From assembly GCA_910580195.1 (NCBI GenBank), contig CAJTWA010000003.1, positions 1 through 64,000 of the forward strand: a stretch of 64,000 nt of DNA, given 5' to 3'. Both the position numbers and the translations under genes were made by a program. The notes under the pieces are model-generated. The model did not search any database and had not been told where the DNA came from. It saw nothing but the letters and a program-made list of their open reading frames with translations. The stretch comes from an uncultured Lachnospiraceae bacterium (GTDB lineage: Bacteria > Bacillota > Clostridia > Lachnospirales > Lachnospiraceae). Positions 58,733-64,000 of this stretch are shown in pieces (position 1 is the first letter of the stretch; each line of letters opens with the position of its first letter).

Positions 58733-59314
58733 ATGGACATATTATTAATTGTGGTACTGGTAATATTGGGATGCTTTGGGCTGCATGGCTATCTTAGGGG
58801 AATGGTAAGGATGGTGTTTTCCTTAGCGGCAACCTTCCTCGCCATAGGCCTTGCCTGCTGGGCAACGCCTTTTGTAGCAGAATTCCTGTCCACCCAGACG
58901 CCATTACAGGAATTCATCCAAGAAAAATGCACAGAAGCCATACAAGCCAATACTGGGCTGGATTTCAAGGGAACCATCGGCCTAGGCCTAGAGGACGGCA
59001 TGGAACAGGTGGCGAACCTGATAACACAGCGGATTGCTTGGGTCCTGTCCTTTCTCCTGATAAGCATCCTGCTCGGCGTCCTCGTCCATGTCCTTGACAT
59101 CCTCGCAAAACTGCCGGTAATCGAAAGCATCAACCATCTCGGCGGCCTTGCAGTCGGCTTGTTGGAAGGCCTTGTGGTGGTCTGGATCCTCCTGTTTGTA
59201 GTTGTCCTCTGCCAAGGTACCGAATGGGGCAGGCCCATGATGGAATCCATGCAGCAGAACCCATTGCTGCGGATGCTGCAGGAGAATAATGTGCTGGAGC
59301 AGTTTTTCTCCTAA
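58733..59314 (+). CDS. CvpA-family membrane protein
   Basis: The 193-residue protein has four membrane helices with the CvpA pattern (MDILLIVVLVILGCFGLHGYLRGMVRMVFSLAATFLAIGLAC at the N-terminus, then LSFLLISILLGVLVHVLDIL and LAVGLLEGLVVVWILLFVVVL). The family was named from colicin V production and is linked to envelope homeostasis. The ribosome site AGGAG lies in a duplicated leader. It is the last core gene before an accessory region. Confidence 0.88.
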   Translation: MDILLIVVLVILGCFGLHGYLRGMVRMVFSLAATFLAIGLACWATPFVAEFLSTQTPLQEFIQEKCTEAIQANTGLDFKGTIGLGLEDGMEQVANLITQRIAWVLSFLLISILLGVLVHVLDILAKLPVIESINHLGGLAVGLLEGLVVVWILLFVVVLCQGTEWGRPMMESMQQNPLLRMLQENNVLEQFFS

Positions 59315-59723
59315 TACATGGTGTCCCACCCAACTTAATTTGGAACGAAAGCAATGGGTTGCCTTATTCAAGCCAGTGTGCAGAAAAATTCTGGTAGCCT
59401 TATGGCCTCAACATTTAAAATCCTTAACGGTGCAATGGTGAGAAACAGGTTATTTATCTTGTCAAAGAGTAAACACGATAATTGTCGAAATAAGTCGACA
59501 TATTTCGTCAATATTACTAAAATTTTTTTACTAACCCATGAAAGTATTGCATTTTTCTCCTAAGGAAGGTAAGATGGAAAGGGATACTATGTCGAAATAT
59601 ATCTTAGTCTTTGACAGAGATATGGAAACTTACAAAACTGTGGGAGGTAACATTTTTTAAAGTATGTAATAATATACTATAAAAAGGGGATACTTCTTGG
59701 TACAGTGACAAGGAGATAAGACA
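59315..59723 (+). promoter_or_regulatory. Spo0A-like box cluster and leader of the PRTase-KAP unit
   Basis: TTGTCGAA (59482-59489) matches the Spo0A box exactly; GTCGACA (59494-59500, reverse) and TTCGTCAA (59503-59510, reverse of TTGACGAA) are close variants, and TGTCGAA recurs at 59590-59596. AGTATGTAATAATATACT (59661-59678) is a near-palindrome just before the gene. A 23-codon frame starts at ATG 59589 after GGAAAGGG. The region is AT-rich compared with cvpA. Confidence 0.55.
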
Positions 59724-61547
59724 ATGATGGATAGGGAACAGATTAAAAAGGAGGCACAGGTTCTGTTCCGCGAAGGAGTATTTGAAGGAGTAAAATCGTG
59801 GTACAGATATACCTTAAAGGGTAAGTGGCAGTATGTGGTCTTCACAGTTAGACGCAGCTATATCCTGGCCTTAATTATGGAAACTATTACAGGAGAGAAA
59901 ATGGAAGACAGTGGTTCCGTGTTATTTTTGACAGACGCTGCCTTTCTTTTGCGTTGCCAAGAGTTAGCAGACATATATAGAAAGTCTAAATGTTTCCCTT
60001 CCATCTTATTGTGTGATGATGCCATGGTCCATGGACGTAATATGAACCATTTGATTGAAGGTGTTGAGAAAAGGTTATGCAGTCTTCTTAATGAGGAATT
60101 TGAAGCGGATGAAGTAAAAAATGCTTTGCTGGATGCAATTGAAATCCATGTTTATGTGAGGAATAAAGGTGATTTGCTATTGAGGAGCCCTTACATCTGG
60201 AATCTTCATTATGCTTGTAGGGAAGGCCCGGCCTTTTTGCATCAGTTTTCAAGTGATATTTCAACACTTATTTTGCGTGCAAATATAACGAACGCTGTGT
60301 ATGTGTATACAGAATATTTATCAAATATAGATATGGAAAGAATCCGGGAAAGGCTTGAAGGTTACGTGGAAACGGCTTACCAGAACACTGTCCAATACAC
60401 GAAATGTGAATATATCGGGCCAAAAGAAGAGATTAAGGCAATCTTTGCTTTACGGATTATAAAAAACCAGCATCAGGAGGGATACCGGGTTGCGCCATTT
60501 GTTTTTCTGCCCAATATGGACTGGGTTGAAACATATGTGGTTGTACGGGCAGTTATGGAGAAAATTCCTGACAGAAGGTGCAGGGAGTGGCTGCTACAAA
60601 CTAGCCGGATAGCAGGGAAACGGACATTTAATGAACTTATTACTATGTTGTTATCCAATGTTGTGCTGCAGATGTTTAACCGAAAGTTTTCAATTGAGGC
60701 CGGGGAGGCTGATAGGGAAGAAGAATTGGCAAAGCTGGCAAGGAATTACAATCAATTTGGGTTTGAAGAAACTAAGCGTATGCTAGGTGGGCTGCAGGAA
60801 CTGGAATTATTCCGGGACATGGATGAAGTTTCAGGCATATTTAGCCAATTATCGCTTGGCAAGAGGCGCGTTATGTGCTTAAAGGAAGGACCCAAGGGCG
60901 GCTTGCTGGCGGATACAGTGAAAGAAAGAATTAAACGGAGGGTAGAAGATTATTTTTATGAGAGAGGATGTGCAGATGAAGAAGCGGCGTATGGGCTAAA
61001 AAAGAACCTTTATTTGCAGTCAAACAAGAGATCTATCCGGCGTACAAGGGGAATCTGCTTTACTTTGGCAGATTTGAACCGTGGATATACAGAGCAGGAA
61101 TCGCGGTATTGTATCGCATATTTTTTGCAGATGATGGATGCAGGGGGCACAACAGTTTCATCTTATGCGCCGAACAACGTGAATGTGGTAGGCTTTGCCC
61201 AATATACAAAGGCTGGGGAGCAGTCATTGATGATCTTGCCTTTACGGCTGTATGATTATATTCCGATGCTGGACAGGATAGAGTATGAAGCTAGGCACCG
61301 CCTGCTGGATAAAAAAGAAGTAACTTGGAGGTTTATGAATTGTTTTCCTGATCAATATCCACTTAAATTGAAGACAGAGATTATGGAATTCCTCGAAGGA
61401 TTGGAACCGATGGGAAGCTTGGTAGATGATTGGGATGTGGACTATATGGATAAAATAGAAGGGGAGGATGAAGAACTATTTGCATGTATTAAAAGACGGA
61501 AAATAAACCTGAAACGGTATATGGACTATGCAGAGGAAACATTTTAG
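59724..61547 (+). CDS. Phosphoribosyltransferase-like protein, unknown function
   Basis: I do not recognise a characterised family for this 607-residue protein. Residues about 35-135 look like a type I PRTase core: VLFLTDAAFLLRCQELADIY, then ILLCDDAMVHGRNMNHLIE (residues 95-113), in which the PRPP-loop pattern of hydrophobic residues, Asp-Asp and Gly is kept, and IEIHVYVRN. The remaining 470 residues are mostly helical with basic clusters and no membrane helix. It starts 26 bases before the next gene ends its leader; both genes form one unit. The protein may use or sense a phosphoribosyl nucleotide in a defence or stress system. Confidence 0.6.
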   Translation: MMDREQIKKEAQVLFREGVFEGVKSWYRYTLKGKWQYVVFTVRRSYILALIMETITGEKMEDSGSVLFLTDAAFLLRCQELADIYRKSKCFPSILLCDDAMVHGRNMNHLIEGVEKRLCSLLNEEFEADEVKNALLDAIEIHVYVRNKGDLLLRSPYIWNLHYACREGPAFLHQFSSDISTLILRANITNAVYVYTEYLSNIDMERIRERLEGYVETAYQNTVQYTKCEYIGPKEEIKAIFALRIIKNQHQEGYRVAPFVFLPNMDWVETYVVVRAVMEKIPDRRCREWLLQTSRIAGKRTFNELITMLLSNVVLQMFNRKFSIEAGEADREEELAKLARNYNQFGFEETKRMLGGLQELELFRDMDEVSGIFSQLSLGKRRVMCLKEGPKGGLLADTVKERIKRRVEDYFYERGCADEEAAYGLKKNLYLQSNKRSIRRTRGICFTLADLNRGYTEQESRYCIAYFLQMMDAGGTTVSSYAPNNVNVVGFAQYTKAGEQSLMILPLRLYDYIPMLDRIEYEARHRLLDKKEVTWRFMNCFPDQYPLKLKTEIMEFLEGLEPMGSLVDDWDVDYMDKIEGEDEELFACIKRRKINLKRYMDYAEETF

Positions 61548-61572
61548 TAAGTAATGATAGGGGACAGACAGG

Positions 61573-64000
61573 ATGGAGCGTAAAATAACAATATACAGGG
61601 GCGACGAGCATAGGGCAAAGATTGAGCGGACATTTTGCAAAGAAGATATTTTTGCCGAAGTTTATGGAAAAGCATATAGAATAGTAGACGAAATTATTAA
61701 GGAAATGAGGAACTATCAGGAAGAACGCATGGAATTGGGAAACTATGCGGAAAGGTATTCTGGGCTTGGAAACAATATCCTGCTCTTTTGCGGGGCAAGA
61801 GGGCAGGGAAAAACAAGCGCCATGCAGTCCTTTGCCAGATGCCTGAATGGAAAATATGCAAAAGAGAAACTGGAAGGGATTTCAGTGCCAAAAGAGATGG
61901 AGGGCGTAGCATTTGAAGTGATTGATTCCATTGATCCATCTGCAATGGAGAACAATGAGTCTATTTTGAGGGTGCTGCTTTCCAGATTGTTTTATCAATT
62001 AGAAGCCAGGGTCAAAAAAGATAGCAGGATGTACCGTGAGGATGAGTTTATCCGGCAAAAGAAGGGAATTATAGACTTGTTCCATAAATGTTATGCGAAT
62101 ATTGATTATATCAAGGCAAAAGGTGCCAAGGATTATGAAGAGGATGATTTGGAAAAACTCTCCCAGTTAGGCAGCAGCGCAAAATTAAAGGACAATCTTT
62201 ATGGGCTGATTAAGATTTTTTTGGATATGGTGATCCCAGACAATGGGGATAAGAGAGGAAAATATTTGGTAATTCCTGTGGATGATGCAGATTTAGCTAC
62301 CAAAAAGGTATTTTGCCTTTGTGAAGACATACGCAATTATCTATCTGTGCCAAACGTAATTGTCTTGATGGCAGTGGATTATAAGCAATTGGTTGATGCA
62401 ACCTACCAAAAATATCTGAAGTCCTATGCAGTGAAACGGAAAGCAATGCCTGCAAAGAAGGATAGGTATCAGGCGGCGAATGAATGTTATAGCATGGCAG
62501 CGGAATATCTGGAAAAGGTATTCCCAAATGGGCACAGGATTAATTTGCCGCAGATGGACGGGTTAGTTGCAGAGGGGCATGAGAATATCCAGTTTACATA
62601 TGTTTTGTCTACAAATAAGGAAGGAAAACCAGACAAAATTGCTTTTGGGCAGGAACTGTCAGGCTGTAAAAATATGCAGGAGCAGCTGTTCCGGCTTATT
62701 TATTTGCGGACGGGAATAGTGTTTGTGGCACAAGGTGGGAATCTCCATGGTTTCCTGCCCCATACATTCCGGGAATTGGCGCATTGGCTGAAAATGCTGT
62801 ATGACATGAATAGCATTACATGCGATGAAGTTTATCAGATGTATCAGAACCAAGAGGGTACTGCAGAAGGACGAAAAGAAAAACTCCATCAGTTAAAAGA
62901 AAATATCCAGATAATAAAGCAATATTTTATAAATTATTGGTGTAAGAAAAATCTGGATGAATCAGAAATGTGGGCAATCCAAGAGATAGATGCTGCTACC
63001 CAGAGGCGCCAGATGGCCTATGTTGGAAATATCTTAGGCAAGCATTTGGATGATAATTCAGTAGAATTGGTGACATTCCGCAAAGTGATGCGCAGCGCAG
63101 AGGGGCAGCTGAAAGGAAAGCCCAATTTCCAAGAGGCAATATACATTTATTATACGATTTACTTGAACGAGTGGTTTGCAACGGCGTTGGGTAATAATAA
63201 GAATTTCCCAGAAATAGCAGAATTTTTGGAATATGTGCTGGAAATTCCCGATGATTTCCGGGAAAAATATAAAGCAAAGTATTTAATTAACCAATTTTGT
63301 TTGAAGATGGAAAGGCTGAACCATGTTTTAGGCGAAGAAGAAGTAGAACGGGAATGTATGTTTTTGGAAAGCTTTTGCGCCCCTATGGTAGGCGATGAAA
63401 TTAAAAATGCCATGCATGTGGTAAGGAACGTAGATACGAAATGGCAGCTAAATAGCAGCGTAGATAGGCTGGAATTTCATGTGCTGCGCCCAATTTGGAT
63501 AGAATTGAAAAATATGGGTGCTGATTCGGCCACATCTATTCAATATATAGGAGAAAATGAGCCATCGACAGGTGATTTGGAGGAAACCCAAGAAAGTATT
63601 GTGCGGTATCCCTATTTAATCCCTATAAGGAACTTGGCTGCAAATTATGATGTCCAGAGGTACATGAGGCGGGAGATTGCTTTATGGTACGAGGAACTGA
63701 ATCAGGATATGGGAAGGAGCCAGAACCGAGAAGTGGACGATAAACCCTTGTGGGAAAATATATATAAGGGATTATACCAGAAGATAGATGAAGCATTACT
63801 GAAAGCAGTGTGTGCAATAGGGAATGAAAAAAGGAGTATAAAAGAAGGGAAAAATAAAAAAATTTCTGATATTTTCAATCAGTTTGGAAACAAAGAGCGG
63901 ATTATGTGTATAGTTTTTCTGTGCAATTCTGATAATTTTGAAAAATACCGTGAAGAATGGAAAAAATATAGGGATAATAAGCCAGAGAAAGAAAATATAG
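61573..64000 (+). CDS. KAP-like P-loop NTPase, cut by the window edge
   Basis: An open frame runs from ATG 61573 to the window end without a stop (at least 809 codons). Walker A is GARGQGKTS (residues 74-82), Walker B VIPVDDADL with D237-D238, followed by VPNVIVLMAVDYKQLVD and AEYLEKVFP, the KAP NTPase order. No membrane segment is seen, unlike many KAP proteins. The rest is helical. It starts 25 bases after the PRTase-like gene with a weak site (GGGACAGACAGG). Large KAP/STAND NTPases paired with an effector are common in phage defence; the role here is inference. Confidence 0.7.
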   Translation, partial: MERKITIYRGDEHRAKIERTFCKEDIFAEVYGKAYRIVDEIIKEMRNYQEERMELGNYAERYSGLGNNILLFCGARGQGKTSAMQSFARCLNGKYAKEKLEGISVPKEMEGVAFEVIDSIDPSAMENNESILRVLLSRLFYQLEARVKKDSRMYREDEFIRQKKGIIDLFHKCYANIDYIKAKGAKDYEEDDLEKLSQLGSSAKLKDNLYGLIKIFLDMVIPDNGDKRGKYLVIPVDDADLATKKVFCLCEDIRNYLSVPNVIVLMAVDYKQLVDATYQKYLKSYAVKRKAMPAKKDRYQAANECYSMAAEYLEKVFPNGHRINLPQMDGLVAEGHENIQFTYVLSTNKEGKPDKIAFGQELSGCKNMQEQLFRLIYLRTGIVFVAQGGNLHGFLPHTFRELAHWLKMLYDMNSITCDEVYQMYQNQEGTAEGRKEKLHQLKENIQIIKQYFINYWCKKNLDESEMWAIQEIDAATQRRQMAYVGNILGKHLDDNSVELVTFRKVMRSAEGQLKGKPNFQEAIYIYYTIYLNEWFATALGNNKNFPEIAEFLEYVLEIPDDFREKYKAKYLINQFCLKMERLNHVLGEEEVERECMFLESFCAPMVGDEIKNAMHVVRNVDTKWQLNSSVDRLEFHVLRPIWIELKNMGADSATSIQYIGENEPSTGDLEETQESIVRYPYLIPIRNLAANYDVQRYMRREIALWYEELNQDMGRSQNREVDDKPLWENIYKGLYQKIDEALLKAVCAIGNEKRSIKEGKNKKISDIFNQFGNKERIMCIVFLCNSDNFEKYREEWKKYRDNKPEKENI

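Overview
The window looks like a chromosomal segment of a spore-forming gut-type Firmicute, most likely family Lachnospiraceae. The evidence is the large Bacillus-type SRP RNA with Alu domain, a T-box leader, spoIID/spoIIQ genes, Spo0A-like boxes, strong AGGAGG ribosome sites with occasional TTG starts, a reverse rubrerythrin with a PerR-like regulator, and lineage-type proteins such as DUF5711-like and DUF6128-like. The assignment is by gene content only; no species is claimed.

Layout: 1-0.5 kb is the end of a tRNA cluster (Thr, Tyr, fMet, Phe, Lys). 0.6-10 kb carries a small XRE regulator, a secreted FN3-like protein, lactaldehyde reductase fucO, a MalY/PatB lyase, a T-box followed by a second strongly folded RNA (HEARO/omegaRNA-like) before metG, then a TPR-GGDEF cyclase and tatD. 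10-15 kb holds two ABC-2 type exporters around a YtrA-like GntR regulator with a 52-bp palindromic operator, then rsmA. 15-20 kb holds an SOS-type promoter driving a radical SAM/partner DNA-repair pair, a PIN toxin-antitoxin pair, and the sporulation pair spoIID-spoIIQ. 20-26.5 kb has a membrane XRE regulator, a GIY-YIG protein, trhA, a DEAD-box helicase and a GGNCC-type restriction-modification pair whose methylase has its own N-terminal HTH. 27-38.3 kb is one long GntR-controlled operon: BMP lipoprotein, ABC ATPase, two permeases, a cysteine hydrolase, a PfkB kinase, a nucleoside phosphorylase, a BtpA/SgcQ TIM barrel, an Fe-alcohol dehydrogenase and a TrpA-like aldolase. It reads as uptake and dismantling of a nucleoside-like compound by a route I do not recognise.

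38.3-44.4 kb is an accessory stretch: a YgiT/DUF4258 pair, rubrerythrin plus PerR, then an AT-rich island of small secreted proteins, a PadR/HAAS pair and decayed IS200/IS605 and IS5 ends. 44.4-59.3 kb is mostly core: psiE, SRP RNA, tadA, GNAT, repeat-rich surface-like proteins, an XRE-TPR regulator, tRNA-Ser, pfkA-dnaX-ybaB-recR, a LysM protein, a DUF5711 protein and cvpA. 59.3-64 kb starts another accessory unit: a phosphoribosyltransferase-like protein followed by a KAP-type P-loop NTPase that runs off the window, behind a cluster of Spo0A-like boxes.

Two themes stand out. First, at least seven genes have their 3' ends, stop codon included, repeated in tandem just downstream; in five cases the repeat length is a multiple of three, so every copy carries an in-phase stop. 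Second, three multi-gene units (the nucleoside-like operon, the SOS-controlled radical SAM pair, the PRTase-KAP pair) are good candidates for poorly described biology.
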